From Kocuria soli (GTDB lineage: Bacteria > Actinomycetota > Actinomycetes > Actinomycetales > Micrococcaceae): 64,000 nt of DNA. Shown here one piece after another: positions 8,285-17,738 of this stretch (the stretch's first letter is position 1; every line of letters begins with the position of its first letter). A program made the translations under genes and the position numbers. The notes beneath the pieces were generated by a model. That model was not told the DNA's origin, searched no databases, and was given only the letters and a program-made list of their open reading frames with translations. The stretch spans positions 186,001 to 250,000 of the forward strand of contig NZ_RKMF01000001.1 of NCBI RefSeq assembly GCF_003797835.1, written 5' to 3'.

Positions 8285-9223
8285 TCAGTCCTCCGCGGGT
8301 GCCGTGGGAGCCGCCGTGCCACCGGCCGGCGTGCGGGCATCCTCCGGGGCGTCCTTCGTGGCGTCCCGGAAGGCGTTGGCCAGATCGTCGGCGGTCTGGA
8401 CGTCATCGAGGTTGATGGACTCCTCACCGACGACGAAGCTCGGGGTGCCTTCCAGTTCCAAGTCCTCCGCCTGCGAGGCGTGCTCGTCCACGATCGACGC
8501 AACGGCACCCGAGCTGTAATCCTTGGAGAACTGGTCGGCGTCCAGTTCCTGTTCCTCGGCGGTCGTCTTGAAGTATTCGTCGAGCTCACTGCCGGAGAGT
8601 TCCGTCCAGTCATCCGGATTCTCGTACAGTGCGCTCGCGTAGTCGTCCGCTTCGTCCTGCATCGCCGCCGCTTCGACAGCGCGTGCGGCGGGCACGGCGT
8701 TGTCGTGCATGGGCAGCGGGAAGTTCTTGACCACCACGGTGACCTCGCCGTCCAGGCTGTCGGCCGCCTCCTCCACGAGCGGGTGGGCCGACTGACAAGC
8801 AGGGCATTCGTAGTCGGTGTACATGGTGACGACGGGAAGGTCGCCGACCTCGTTGAGGGCGTACCCGGCGCTCACCGCGTTCTGGACGTACTGCGCACCC
8901 TGGGAGGCGTCGGTCATCCCACTGTCCGCCGCGCCGGATTCCGAGGCTCCCGCGGATGCGGATTCGGAAGGTGAGGCCTCGCTCGAACCGGATTCGGAAG
9001 GCGATGCGGACTCCGTGCCCGACGCGGACTCACTGCTGGTCGCAGAGCCCGACTCCGCACCCGTGGCGGCCGCGCTCGTGGACTGCCCCGCCTCCTCGGA
9101 GGCCGACGAATCAGGCGAGTCACCACCGCCACAACCCGTCAGCAGCAGGGCCGAGGCACCGGCCGCTGCCGTGACGATCTGGAGACGCCGAGCCATGCTC
9201 AGGGGGCGACGGGGGATGGACAT
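8285..9223 (-). CDS. DsbA-like thioredoxin-fold lipoprotein
   Basis: The predicted lipoprotein, exported and anchored outside the membrane, probably catalyses disulfide formation or exchange in secreted proteins. Of 312 residues, 1-31 form a lipoprotein signal ending LLLTGC (Cys31). Residues 32-105 are a Ser/Glu/Ala-rich low-complexity linker. The thioredoxin domain begins near 128 with TMYTDYECPACQSAHP (redox pair Cys140/Cys143). The long helical insertion and LEGTPSFVVG, the cis-proline loop near 277, are typical of DsbA-family proteins (PF13462 type). The start at 9223 has AAAGGAAG at good spacing; a start 12 codons upstream lacks one. No DsbB or VKOR partner lies nearby. Confidence 0.88.
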   Translation of the reverse strand: MSIPRRPLSMARRLQIVTAAAGASALLLTGCGGGDSPDSSASEEAGQSTSAAATGAESGSATSSESASGTESASPSESGSSEASPSESASAGASESGAADSGMTDASQGAQYVQNAVSAGYALNEVGDLPVVTMYTDYECPACQSAHPLVEEAADSLDGEVTVVVKNFPLPMHDNAVPAARAVEAAAMQDEADDYASALYENPDDWTELSGSELDEYFKTTAEEQELDADQFSKDYSSGAVASIVDEHASQAEDLELEGTPSFVVGEESINLDDVQTADDLANAFRDATKDAPEDARTPAGGTAAPTAPAED

Positions 9224-9435
9224 GAAGCTTCCTTTCGTCAACCGCATACGGCCTGTCAAAACCGCTGCACGGGCCCGGGGTGTCGGGCCGCGGTCCTACG
9301 GGTCACTGTCGCGACCTCTCCCGGAAGTCAACCACGGGCAGGCGCCCGGGTCAGGGCTGTTGCCGTCGGTGGCTTGGCTGTGGGTGGCGTGCCGGTCCGT
9401 TCGTCCCGACGGGCCAGCCACCCGGAGCCGGCACG

Positions 9436-9975
9436 TCAGTCCGCGGTCAGTCGCACCAGCTCACGGTTGAAAGCTTCAAGGTCGCCCGGATTGCGCGAGG
9501 TGATCAGGTTTCCGTCCACGACGACTTCCCGGTTGACCCATTGCGCACCGGCGTTACGCAGATCGGTGGCCACGGACTCGTAGGAAGTCATGGTCCGCCC
9601 GCGCACCAGGTCGGCTTCGACCAGGATCCACGGGGCGTGGCAGATCGCGGCAATCGGCTTCTGCGCTGCGTCGAACTCTTTGGCCAACCGCAAGGCTTCC
9701 TTGTCGAGCCGCATGGCATCGGCATTGAGTGTGCCGCCGGGAAGGACCAACGCGTCGAAGTCGGCAGCTTCGACCGTTTCCAGGGCTTCGTCGACGTCGT
9801 AGCTGCCGGAATGGTCCCAGTCCCCGCGCATGGCGGTGATCCTGCCCTTCCGGGTGGACAGGAGCACGGGCGTTCCACCGGCTTCCCGGACTGCGGCCCA
9901 GGGCTCGGTCAGCTCGGGCTCCTCCACACCGTCACCGGCGATGAATGCGATCTTCTTGCCGTTCAAGGACGTCAT
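9436..9975 (-). CDS. PfpI/DJ-1 family protein (YhbO-like)
   Basis: The 179-residue protein belongs to the DJ-1/PfpI superfamily, whose members include proteases, chaperones and proposed deglycases that repair methylglyoxal-modified molecules. The nucleophile elbow is IAAICHAPWIL with Cys112 and His113, and the partner glutamate lies in GDGVEEPEL near residue 18. LVLPGGTLNADAMR is also characteristic. The ATG at 9975 has AGGAG 6 nt upstream. An upstream in-frame start would add 15 residues without a ribosome-binding site. It appears to be monocistronic, with about 170-210 bp on both sides. Family assignment is strong; the cellular activity of this subgroup is debated. Confidence 0.88.
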   Translation of the reverse strand: MTSLNGKKIAFIAGDGVEEPELTEPWAAVREAGGTPVLLSTRKGRITAMRGDWDHSGSYDVDEALETVEAADFDALVLPGGTLNADAMRLDKEALRLAKEFDAAQKPIAAICHAPWILVEADLVRGRTMTSYESVATDLRNAGAQWVNREVVVDGNLITSRNPGDLEAFNRELVRLTAD

Positions 9976-10147
9976 GGCCACTCCTGATTCGTGCGTCGGA
10001 TCTGATTTCCTTCCCCACACTACGACGGCGTGGCGGGCTCGTCACCGGATCAGCCCTGGGCACAGCTGCTTGCCCTGGGTGAACTGCGGTGGTTGACTTC
10101 GGTGCTGCACGCGCACGCGGCAACGTCCCACATCACCAGGAGCCCCT

Positions 10148-10330
10148 TTGACACCCGTGATTCCCTTGCAGATCGGTCTGATCGTCGTGGGTCTGCTGGT
10201 GGTCGTTCTGGGCGTGGCTGTGCACGACGGGCTGCTCCTGCTCATCGGCGGGCTCATGACCGCGGTGGCCGTGACCGGCCTGGGCTTCGCTTTGCGGGCG
10301 CGCGGGCGATCCGAGCACAGGAGACCTTGA
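10148..10330 (+). CDS. Small two-helix membrane protein
   Basis: The product is unrecognised. The 60-residue protein is almost entirely hydrophobic: one helix spans residues 6-25 (LQIGLIVVGLLVVVLGVAVH), a second 29-50, followed by a short basic tail (RARGRSEHRRP). The start would be TTG at 10148, preceded by AGGAG about 6 nt upstream. It lies between the PfpI gene and a convergent lipoprotein gene, 12 nt from the latter's stop. The good ribosome-binding site, typical topology and otherwise empty gap favour a real gene, but short hydrophobic frames also arise by chance. Confidence 0.5.
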   Translation: MTPVIPLQIGLIVVGLLVVVLGVAVHDGLLLLIGGLMTAVAVTGLGFALRARGRSEHRRP

Positions 10331-10342
10331 GCCGGAAATACC

Positions 10343-11449
10343 TCAGCTGTCCAACGGCGCCGGAGCGCCCAGGACCTTGTGGTCGAGCTGCAGTCCCAGC
10401 TCGCCGAGTGAAGTCTCGAGATCTCCCACCCGGGCGTCGGTGTCCGGGACCTTGGCGGGAGTCGCGCTGCGTGTACGGACTTTGAGCACAGGTCTGCCCT
10501 GCTTGTCCGTGGTGATCGACGCACTGACCTCTTTCACGTCGTCGGTTCTGCTCAGCTCCGCCAGGTCCTCAAGCACCTCGTCCGAGAGGTCGTCCTGCTG
10601 ACCGGGCGCGTACGTCAGGGTCAACCCGTCGTCGGTGACCACGACCCTGTCCTGCCGGACCACCGGTTCCGTCGTGGCCTGGATCTTGGTGGATTCGGCC
10701 ATGGCGGCAGCGACGTCGTCGGGGAAGCCGGCGGCGGTCACGTCGGCATCCAGGTAGGTGCTGAGGGTGAACTCCTCACCGACCTCCACGCTCCACCGGG
10801 ACCCGGAGTCCGTCTGACGCAACTGGTCCAGAACGTGGATGCCTTCCACGGTGAGCGTTTCCGCCCCTCCCGCGGTCAGACCTTCGGCCGGGCCCTTCAC
10901 GGAGGACCCGTCCGTGAGGATGATCGTGATGCCGTCCACCACCAGGCCTTGGGCCGGCAATCCTTGCTCGGTCGCTGCCGTGATCGCCGCCTGCCGCACG
11001 GCGCGCATGTTCTCCTCGGAAGTCTCGGAGTCCATGACCACCCCGATGTCCATGGCACCTGTCCGGATGTCGTCGACCTCGTCGTACTGACCCGCTGCCG
11101 AGGCCGACTGCACGCCGCTCAGGTTGCACAGGACGTCTTCGACCGCCGGCGCGTAGAACTGCACACCGCGGTCTCCGGCCAGTGGATCGGGTTCCACGAG
11201 TCCGGCCGAATCGGCAACCGGCCGCGGCTGGTCGCAAGTGGCGCTGTATCCCCAGGAGGGGAGTTCGACGTCGTCGCCCAGGACGAGCTGCGGCGATTCC
11301 TGGTTGGGCGGGCCCGCGATCTCGTTGGTTGTCGGACCGTCCTCGTGGTCCCTGCACCCCGCCACGCCCAGCGGCAAACTCGCCGCAAGCACCAGGGCGC
11401 CCCAGCGACGCAAACGCGGGGCGGTGGTGGTGCGGGGCGGGCGGCTCAT
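10343..11449 (-). CDS. Lipoprotein of unknown function
   Basis: The predicted lipoprotein has 368 residues. The signal RRWGALVLAASLPLGVAGC places the acylated cysteine near residue 31. The mature part is acidic, carries a few cysteines (YSATCDQ, DVLCNLSG) and repeats an alternating strand/helix pattern with phrases such as DGITIILTDGSSV and LSTYLDADVTAAGFPDD. I do not recognise a family. The ATG at 11449 is preceded by GGAGAGGTCAGG, somewhat far. An in-frame start 28 codons upstream would remove the signal sequence from the N-terminus and is unlikely. It sits alone downstream of aroE in the same direction with a 152 bp gap. Confidence 0.7.
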   Translation of the reverse strand: MSRPPRTTTAPRLRRWGALVLAASLPLGVAGCRDHEDGPTTNEIAGPPNQESPQLVLGDDVELPSWGYSATCDQPRPVADSAGLVEPDPLAGDRGVQFYAPAVEDVLCNLSGVQSASAAGQYDEVDDIRTGAMDIGVVMDSETSEENMRAVRQAAITAATEQGLPAQGLVVDGITIILTDGSSVKGPAEGLTAGGAETLTVEGIHVLDQLRQTDSGSRWSVEVGEEFTLSTYLDADVTAAGFPDDVAAAMAESTKIQATTEPVVRQDRVVVTDDGLTLTYAPGQQDDLSDEVLEDLAELSRTDDVKEVSASITTDKQGRPVLKVRTRSATPAKVPDTDARVGDLETSLGELGLQLDHKVLGAPAPLDS

Positions 11450-11601
11450 GGACCGGACCTGACCTCTCCAGGCCCCGTGGGCCCTGCTGTGCGGACGGCT
11501 CGACGAACGACGACAGCGGGTGTTCGAGCACACCCGTTGCGAGGCGGGTCCGTCCCGCCCTCCGTGGCCTTCAGGATAGTGCTCCGCGACGCAGTGGACC
11601 G

Positions 11602-12477
11602 TCAGGGCTGTTGGTCCGCCAGCATCTCCAGGAAGTGAACCCTCATGCGCTGCCGGTCGGGTTCGACGCCGGTGATCAGGCGGAAGGCATCCACGGCTTG
11701 CCCCACGGCCATGGCCCCGCCGTCCAGGACCTGGCAGCCGAGTTCTCGCGCGCGGGTGACAAGAGGGGTGTCAACGGGCAGGTAAATCACGTCTGCAACC
11801 CAGTGCTCGGCCGTGATCAGTTCCAGGTCGATCGGTGCCCCCGGGTGGTGGTGCATGCCGATCGGGGTGCAGTTGACCACCCCGTTCGCCTGCTCGACAG
11901 CTGGTTCGAGTCCCGCGGCGTCGGTCGCCCCCACGCGAGCGGAGGGGAAGTGAGGCGCCAGAGCGGCTGCGCGCTCCTTCGCCCGGTCCAGATCGAGATC
12001 GAACAACGTGAGGTCCTGCACCCCGGAATCCAGGAGGGCGTAGGCGACGGCCGAACCTGCCCCACCCGTGCCCAGCTGAACCACCTTGTCCTTCGCCGCA
12101 TCCGGGAGCTCGGCGGCCAAGGCAGAGGCGAACCCGCTCTGGTCGGTGTTCTCGCCGATGAACTTCCCGTCGCGAATCAGGACCGTGTTGACCGCCTGCA
12201 GAGCGGCTGCACGTTCCGGAATCTCGTCCAGATGCTCGAGGACGATTTGCTTGCACGGGTGCGTGATGTTGAACGCGTTGAAGCCGAGATCGCGGCCGGC
12301 CCGCATGAGCTCGCCGACGTCCTCCCCGGACCGCCCGATCAAGGCCAGGTCCACGGGGCGGTACAGGTAGTGGAGTCCCTGTGCGGCAGCTTCGGCTTCA
12401 TGCATGGGTGGCGTCAGGCTGGCGGTGATGCCGTCCCCGATCAGACCGATCAGATAGGACTCCTGTGTTGTGCTCAT
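11602..12477 (-). CDS. aroE: Shikimate/quinate dehydrogenase (QsuD-like AroE)
   Basis: This NAD(P)-dependent dehydrogenase interconverts 3-dehydroshikimate and shikimate, and in the QsuD-type subgroup also quinate. The 291 residues show the substrate-binding start GLIGDGITASLTPPMHEAEA, NITHPCKQ with catalytic Lys76, ENTDQSGF with Asp112, and the nucleotide-binding loop GTGGAGSA at 136-143. The MHEAEA... pattern and NITHP resemble the Corynebacterium quinate/shikimate enzyme more than biosynthetic AroE, so a catabolic role is possible. No other shikimate or quinate gene is adjacent. The ATG at 12477 has only a distant GAGG. It lies 118 bp downstream of manA on the same strand. Confidence 0.85.
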   Translation of the reverse strand: MSTTQESYLIGLIGDGITASLTPPMHEAEAAAQGLHYLYRPVDLALIGRSGEDVGELMRAGRDLGFNAFNITHPCKQIVLEHLDEIPERAAALQAVNTVLIRDGKFIGENTDQSGFASALAAELPDAAKDKVVQLGTGGAGSAVAYALLDSGVQDLTLFDLDLDRAKERAAALAPHFPSARVGATDAAGLEPAVEQANGVVNCTPIGMHHHPGAPIDLELITAEHWVADVIYLPVDTPLVTRARELGCQVLDGGAMAVGQAVDAFRLITGVEPDRQRMRVHFLEMLADQQP

Positions 12478-12595
12478 GGCTTGGGGTGACCTCGGCTCAT
12501 TCCCTCGACGTTGCGGGCAGGCCCACACGGTATGGCCTGGGTCACGTGTCACGTGGATCGGTTGCACGCTGTTCCACGCGAGCCCCATGGCACCC

Positions 12596-13765
12596 TCAGC
12601 CGACGAGCCCCACCGCGTAGACGGTGCCTTCTCCCGTGACGCTCACGGGAGCGCCGTCGGTGCGGCACCACACGGAATGTCCCGCGGACAATTCGTGAGA
12701 GACATCAGGGTCCGTCTGCAGTTCCACGGAGCCCTCCGTGCACAACACCACGGTTGTGTCCTCCGGCAACTGCGCGGGGCGACCGGCGGCGGCTGTCGCG
12801 GACACCAACGTCAGCCGGTCGTCCCACAACGGGTAGTGGCGGAGCCCGTATGCCCCCGCGGTGGGCTGGATCGGGTCGCTGTCGGCCTGTTCGGGGGTCA
12901 CGATCTTGAGCAACTCGTCCACGTCGATGTGTTTGGGGGTCAGCCCGGCACGTAGCACGTTGTCCGAACAGGCCATGAGTTCCACCGCCGTCCCCCGGAG
13001 GTAGGCGTGCAGCTGGCCGGCCGGCGTGAAGATCGCTTCCCCCGGTTCCAACACCACGTGGTTCATGCACAGCGCCACGAGCAGGCCGCGATCGCCCGGG
13101 TGACGTCCTGAGATGTAGCGCAGTAGAGCACCGAGTTCGTCGTGGGTGGGCAACCGTTCGACCGCGGCCAGGAGGTCGGCAAGCGCCACCTGAGCCTGCT
13201 CATCGCTCATGCGCAGGACGGCGGGCAGCACGGGTTCTCCGGAGGCCAGGATTTCTCGCAACCATTGCTGGTCAAGGGCCTCGGCCAGAACCGCCAACTC
13301 AGCTTCCCCACGCACACCGCTCAAGGATTCGACGCGCGTGACGGCCACTCCGATCTCGGGTTTGGGCTGCCGGTCCTTGTAGTTGCGCCCGGCCGCCGAG
13401 ACGTCCACACCCGCGGCCTCTTCCCGCTGCCAGCCCTCTTCCGCCTGCTCCGGCGAAGGATGGACCTGGATGGAAAGGGGTGCGTCGATGGCCAGGATCT
13501 TCAACAGGAAGGGCAGGTCCCCGTCGTGCAACACGTCGGCCCGCCGGCCCACCAGGCGCTTCGGGTCCTCAGCCAGCAGGTCGATGATCGACCGTTCCTG
13601 CCCGTCAACGGTCAGCACGGACGGACCCGACGGGTGGGAGCCGACCCACAGCTCCGCCTCGGGATCCACGGACGGAACCTCCCGAGACTGCATGCGCGCC
13701 AGCACGGAACGCGAACCCCACGCATAGTTCTGAATAGGGTCCGTCGTCGAAAAGAACTCAGCCAT
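12596..13765 (-). CDS. manA: Mannose-6-phosphate isomerase, class I
   Basis: ManA interconverts fructose 6-phosphate and mannose 6-phosphate and feeds GDP-mannose for cell-surface glycans. The 389-residue zinc enzyme shows IQNYAWGSRS at the N-terminus, LSIQVHPSPEQAEEG with metal ligands Gln100 and His102, and PKPEIGV with Glu137. TPAGQLHAYLRG followed by ELMACSDNVLRAGLTPKH marks the active-site cleft. The ATG at 13765 is preferred over an ATG six codons upstream because family members begin at about MAEFF. It is transcribed divergently from manB, with the two starts 144 bp apart, so the two mannose genes probably share a control region. Confidence 0.94.
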   Translation of the reverse strand: MAEFFSTTDPIQNYAWGSRSVLARMQSREVPSVDPEAELWVGSHPSGPSVLTVDGQERSIIDLLAEDPKRLVGRRADVLHDGDLPFLLKILAIDAPLSIQVHPSPEQAEEGWQREEAAGVDVSAAGRNYKDRQPKPEIGVAVTRVESLSGVRGEAELAVLAEALDQQWLREILASGEPVLPAVLRMSDEQAQVALADLLAAVERLPTHDELGALLRYISGRHPGDRGLLVALCMNHVVLEPGEAIFTPAGQLHAYLRGTAVELMACSDNVLRAGLTPKHIDVDELLKIVTPEQADSDPIQPTAGAYGLRHYPLWDDRLTLVSATAAAGRPAQLPEDTTVVLCTEGSVELQTDPDVSHELSAGHSVWCRTDGAPVSVTGEGTVYAVGLVG

Positions 13766-13896
13766 GTCTCCATGGAAGCACAACGGCTTGAACGAGCGGC
13801 CCGGGGCACGGTGGTTGCCCGGTTTTGTCCCCCCACCTGCGCGCCGATGCCCTGCGCGCCAGGCGCTGTCGCACGGATCGGACAGCTGGGGTGAAC

Positions 13897-13902
13897 TAAG
13901 GT
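13897..13902 (+). promoter_or_regulatory. -10 element of manB (leaderless)
   Basis: TAAGGT ends 7 nt before the manB ATG, and there is no Shine-Dalgarno sequence in between. This predicts transcription starting at or next to the start codon. Confidence 0.4.
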
Positions 13903-13909
13903 TCCGACT

Positions 13910-15307
13910 ATGACAATTGAGCTTTCCGAGTCCTTCAAGGCCTACGACGTACGCGGAATCGTCGGGGAGACCATCACCGCAGACACGGTTCGCGCCACCG
14001 GTGCCGCCTTCGTGGACGCCCTGGAGCTGGCGGGATCCACGGTGTTGGTCGGTGGCGACATGCGCCCGTCATCCCCTGAGTTCATGACCGCGTTCGCGGA
14101 GGGTGCCACCGCCCGTGGGGCCGACGTGGTCAAGATCGGTCTGATCTCCACGGACGAGCTGTACTTCGCGTGCGGCGTCATGAACGCGGCAGGTGTGACC
14201 TTCACTGCGAGCCACAACCCGGCGGCTTACAACGGGATGAAGATGTCCAAGGCGGGTGCCGTCCCGGTGTCCTCGGAGACGGGTCTCTACGACATCCGTG
14301 ACCGCGCGCAGGACTACCTGGCAAACGGCATTCCGGCCGTGGAGGCCGTCGGCACCGTGACTGAACGCGACGTCCTCAAGGACTACGCGGAGTTCCTGCG
14401 GGGGCTCGTGGACCTCTCGGGTATCCGCCCGCTCAAGGTCGTCGTCGACGCCGGCAACGGCATGGGCGGCAAGACCACCCCTGCCGTGCTGGGCGACACC
14501 GTCCTTCCCGGCCTCCCGCTGGAGATCGTGCCCCTGTACTTCGAGCTCGACGGCACCTTCCCGAACCACCCCGCGAACCCGCTGGAGCCGGAGAACCTGG
14601 TGGACCTGCAGAAGGCCGTGGTAGAGCACGGGGCGGACATCGGTCTGGCCTTCGACGGCGACGCGGACCGCTGCTTCGTGATCGACGACAACGGCGATCC
14701 CGTGACCCCTTCCGCCATTGCGGCGTTGGTCGCCGAGCGTGAGATCGCCCGAGCCCAGGCCGACGGCGAGCAGGAGCCCGTGGTGATCTACAACCTGATC
14801 ACCTCAAAGGCCGTCCCCGAGCTGGTGGAGGCCCGTGGCGGGCGCCCGGTCAAGACTCGCGTGGGTCATTCCTTCATCAAGGCCGTGATGGCCTCCGAGG
14901 GCGGCGTCTTCGGCGGCGAGCACTCGGCGCACTACTACTTCCGAGACTTCTTCAACGCGGACACCGGAATGCTGGCGGCCATGCACGTCCTGGCCGCGCT
15001 CGGGGAGCAGGATCAGCCGCTGAGCCAGCTCATGGACAGCTACTCGCCGTACGTCGCCTCCGGGGAGATCAACTCGGAGATCGAGGACAAGGCCGCGGCC
15101 GTGGACCGGGTCCGGGCCGCGTACGCCGATCAGGACGTCATCGTCGAGGACTCCGACGGGACGACCTTCACCTCCGCGAGTGAAGGATGGTGGTTCAACC
15201 TTCGTCCGTCCAACACGGAGCCCTTCCTGCGGCTCAACGTCGAGGCCGCTGACCAGGCGTCCATGGAAGGCGTGCGCGACCACGTTCTCGGGCTCATTCG
15301 CGCCTGA
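13910..15307 (+). CDS. manB: Phosphomannomutase/phosphoglucomutase
   Basis: ManB moves phosphate between C6 and C1 of mannose (and often glucose), giving mannose 1-phosphate for GDP-mannose. The 465-residue protein has all four alpha-D-phosphohexomutase domains. TASHNPAAYNGMK carries the phosphoserine Ser101, DGDADRC near 249 binds the metal, GGEHSAHYYF near 334 is the sugar loop, and RPSNTEPFLR near 432 binds phosphate. FKAYDVRGIVG near the N-terminus is typical of the ManB/AlgC group. It is divergent from manA and followed by a strong double hairpin. Confidence 0.95.
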   Translation: MTIELSESFKAYDVRGIVGETITADTVRATGAAFVDALELAGSTVLVGGDMRPSSPEFMTAFAEGATARGADVVKIGLISTDELYFACGVMNAAGVTFTASHNPAAYNGMKMSKAGAVPVSSETGLYDIRDRAQDYLANGIPAVEAVGTVTERDVLKDYAEFLRGLVDLSGIRPLKVVVDAGNGMGGKTTPAVLGDTVLPGLPLEIVPLYFELDGTFPNHPANPLEPENLVDLQKAVVEHGADIGLAFDGDADRCFVIDDNGDPVTPSAIAALVAEREIARAQADGEQEPVVIYNLITSKAVPELVEARGGRPVKTRVGHSFIKAVMASEGGVFGGEHSAHYYFRDFFNADTGMLAAMHVLAALGEQDQPLSQLMDSYSPYVASGEINSEIEDKAAAVDRVRAAYADQDVIVEDSDGTTFTSASEGWWFNLRPSNTEPFLRLNVEAADQASMEGVRDHVLGLIRA

Positions 15308-15321
15308 GATCGGGCAACCGA

Positions 15322-15405
15322 GTCAGGTCCGGGGCATGCTCCGGACCTGACGGAAACGTCGAAGGGGGCGTCCGCATTTCTGCGGACGCCCCCTTCGACG
15401 TTTCC
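15322..15405. terminator. Double hairpin between manB and pckG
   Basis: Two hairpins lie between the convergent genes. The first (15322-15351) has 11-bp arms gtcaggtccgg / ccggacctgac. The second (15352-15405) is a perfect 25-bp stem with a TTTC loop. The symmetry suggests a bidirectional terminator serving manB and pckG. Confidence 0.85.
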
Positions 15406-15412
15406 AGTCCGG

Positions 15413-17272
15413 TCAGCCTTGGGCGTTCAGCCGCTCGCTCAGGCCGGCTTCCTCCTCGGCAAGCGCGACCGGGACGTCACCGAGCTTCCCGAACCACTCG
15501 TGGATGCCGGGCAGTTCCGCCCGCCACTCGTCGGCATTGACCGCCAGCGCCGCCTGGATCTCCTCGTCCGTGATCTCCAGACCGTCGAGGTTCAGGTCCT
15601 CGGGCGCGGGGACCACACCGACGGCGGTTTCCACGCCCCCGGCCGTACCGTCCACGCGGCGGCAGATCCAGTCCACCACGCGGCTGTTCTCGCCGAAGCC
15701 CGGCCAGGCGAAACCGCCGTCGGGAGTACGACGGAACCAGTTCACGTAGAACACCTTGGGCATGTTGGCGGAACCGTGGTTCTCGCCCAGGTCCAGCCAG
15801 TGCTGCAGGTAGTCGTTGGCGTTGTAGCCGATGAAGGGCAGCATGGCCATGGGGTCGCGCCGCACCACGCCCACGGCACCCTTGGCCGCGGCGGTGGTCT
15901 CCGAGGACAAGCTGGCACCCAGGAACACACCGTGCTCCCAGCCGAAGGACTCGGCGACCAGGGGGACCGTGGTCTTGCGGCGTCCGCCGAAGATGATCGC
16001 CGAGAGCGGGACGCCGTTGGGGTCGTCGTACTCCGGTGCCAGGATCTCGGCCTGCTTGATGGGCGTGCAGAACCGGGAGTTGGGGTGTGCCGCCGGGCGA
16101 CCGGAGTCGGGGGTCCAGTCGTTGCCCTTCCAGTCCACCAAGTGAGCGGGAACCTCATCGGTCATGCCCTCCCACCACACGCCGCCGTCGTCGGTCAGGG
16201 CCACGTTGGTGAAGATCGTGTTGCCCTTGGCGATCGCCTTCATGGCGTTGGGGTTGGTCGACCACCCGGTGCCGGGCGCGACGCCGAACAGGCCTGCTTC
16301 CGGGTTGACGACGTACGCCTGTTCACCACGGAACCGGATCCACGCGATGTCATCGCCGACCATCTCCGCCTTCCAACCGGGGATGGTCGGTTCGATCATG
16401 GCGAAGTTGGTCTTGCCGCAGGCCGAGGGGAAGGCCGCCGCGATGTACTTGGTCGAGGCATTGGGGTCCGTGACCTTCAGGATGAGCATGTGCTCGGCCA
16501 GCCAGCCCTCGTCGTGGGCGATCGCGGAGGCGATGCGCAGCGCGTAGCACTTCTTGCCGAGCAGTGCGTTGCCGCCGTAGCCCGAGCCGAAGGACCAGAT
16601 GGCGCGGTCCTCGGGGAAATGCACGATATACTTGGTCGGGCTGCAGGGCCACGGAACGTCTTCCTGCCCCGGTGCCAGTGGCGCACCGAGCGAGTGCAGG
16701 CACTCCACGAAGAAGGCGTCAGCGGCTTCCATCTTCTTGAGGACGTCGGAGCCGATCGTGGCCATGATGCGCATGGAGCACACGACGTAGGGCGAATCGG
16801 AGATTTCCACGCCGTACTTGGGGTCGTCGGCGTCCAGGTGACCCATGACGAAGGGGATGACGTACATGGTGCGTCCACGCATCGACCCGCGGAAGTGCTC
16901 CGTGAGGATGCCTTTCATCTCCTCCGGGTCCTCCCAGTTGTTGGTGGGACCGGCGCCGTACTTCGTCTCGGTGCAGATAAAGGTCCGTTCCTCGACCCGG
17001 GCCACGTCGTCGGGGTCGGAGAACGCCGCGAAGGAGTTCGGGAACTTGTCATCGGCAAGGCGGACCAAGGTGCCCGCCTCGACCATCTCGTCGGTCAGGG
17101 TCTTCCACTCGTCCGCGGACCCGTCGACCCAGTGAATGCGCTCCGGCAGGGTCAGGCGGGCCACTTCGCTCACCCATTCCAGCAGGTGCTGGTGGGTCGT
17201 GGGGGCTTGCTCGATCCCCCGCTGAGCCTCGGCGGAGAGTTCATTCAATGTGTCTGTGGGTTTCTGAGCCAT
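15413..17272 (-). CDS. pckG: Phosphoenolpyruvate carboxykinase (GTP)
   Basis: PckG converts oxaloacetate and GTP to phosphoenolpyruvate, CO2 and GDP at the entry to gluconeogenesis. The 619-residue protein is of the GTP family: the P-loop [12 protein letters not shown] spans about 281-292, the catalytic loop region [26 protein letters not shown] about 311-336, and [15 protein letters not shown] follows in the C-terminal half. The ATG at 17272 has GAGGAGA about 8 nt upstream; an upstream in-frame start would add 19 residues. It converges on manB across a strong terminator and is divergent from the siderophore operon. Confidence 0.96.
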   Translation of the reverse strand: MAQKPTDTLNELSAEAQRGIEQAPTTHQHLLEWVSEVARLTLPERIHWVDGSADEWKTLTDEMVEAGTLVRLADDKFPNSFAAFSDPDDVARVEERTFICTETKYGAGPTNNWEDPEEMKGILTEHFRGSMRGRTMYVIPFVMGHLDADDPKYGVEISDSPYVVCSMRIMATIGSDVLKKMEAADAFFVECLHSLGAPLAPGQEDVPWPCSPTKYIVHFPEDRAIWSFGSGYGGNALLGKKCYALRIASAIAHDEGWLAEHMLILKVTDPNASTKYIAAAFPSACGKTNFAMIEPTIPGWKAEMVGDDIAWIRFRGEQAYVVNPEAGLFGVAPGTGWSTNPNAMKAIAKGNTIFTNVALTDDGGVWWEGMTDEVPAHLVDWKGNDWTPDSGRPAAHPNSRFCTPIKQAEILAPEYDDPNGVPLSAIIFGGRRKTTVPLVAESFGWEHGVFLGASLSSETTAAAKGAVGVVRRDPMAMLPFIGYNANDYLQHWLDLGENHGSANMPKVFYVNWFRRTPDGGFAWPGFGENSRVVDWICRRVDGTAGGVETAVGVVPAPEDLNLDGLEITDEEIQAALAVNADEWRAELPGIHEWFGKLGDVPVALAEEEAGLSERLNAQG

Positions 17273-17592
17273 GGACGTGTCTCCTCGTTGAGGCCGTGCA
17301 TTACTTCTGACCACCGACTTCTCGGCCACCTCCGGAACCTCACCGTTGAGGTCCCTGCCCAGCTGAACACCGCCTGGTTGCTCCGATCACATGAGGATCA
17401 CCTGAGGTGTAAGCCGAGGCGGAGCTGGCCGATCTTGTGGTGTGGTCTAAGTCTACCTGTTCCGTTGGTCACGACCCCGGGCAAGGGTGGCCAGAATCAC
17501 ACGATCATGACGGGCGGCGTACGTCACGAGCGGGCGCCATCACCGGAAGTCACCAGGATGTGGCCAACCTCACGAATTAGCACATGTTCACT
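17273..17592. other. Intergenic region upstream of pckG and the iron operon
   Basis: I see no gene here. The region must hold the pckG promoter on the minus strand; TAGACT at about 17450-17455 is a possible -10, without a clear -35. A perfect 7-bp inverted repeat agcacat...atgtgct at 17579-17605 straddles the -35 of the iron operon promoter and could be an additional operator. Confidence 0.45.
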
Positions 17593-17622
17593 TTGCGTAT
17601 GTGCTCCATCACCCCCTACAGT
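17593..17622 (+). promoter_or_regulatory. Promoter of the siderophore uptake operon
   Basis: TTGCGT (17593-17598) and TACAGT (17617-17622) with an 18-bp spacer match a housekeeping promoter. The predicted start near 17629 lies just upstream of the DtxR/IdeR box. Confidence 0.6.
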
Positions 17623-17636
17623 GATCACGCGGATAA

Positions 17637-17655
17637 TTAGGGCAGCCTAACCTTG
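17637..17655 (+). promoter_or_regulatory. DtxR/IdeR iron box
   Basis: TTAGGGCAGCCTAACCTTG matches about 15 of 19 positions of the known actinobacterial consensus TTAGGTTAGSCTAACCTAA. It lies directly downstream of the predicted transcription start and upstream of the siderophore-binding protein gene. Fe(II)-bound DtxR/IdeR would repress the operon when iron is plentiful. Confidence 0.85.
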
Positions 17656-17738
17656 CATGACTCGCATCATCCTGGGCCGGCGGTCGCTTCCGCCGGCACA
17701 CAGCCGCCGATCCGATTCGAGACATCACAGGGGTAGAC

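Noticed and set aside
15419-17650. Open frame of 743 codons on the plus strand opposite pckG
   Set aside because: The pckG frame carries all catalytic motifs; the opposite frame has none.
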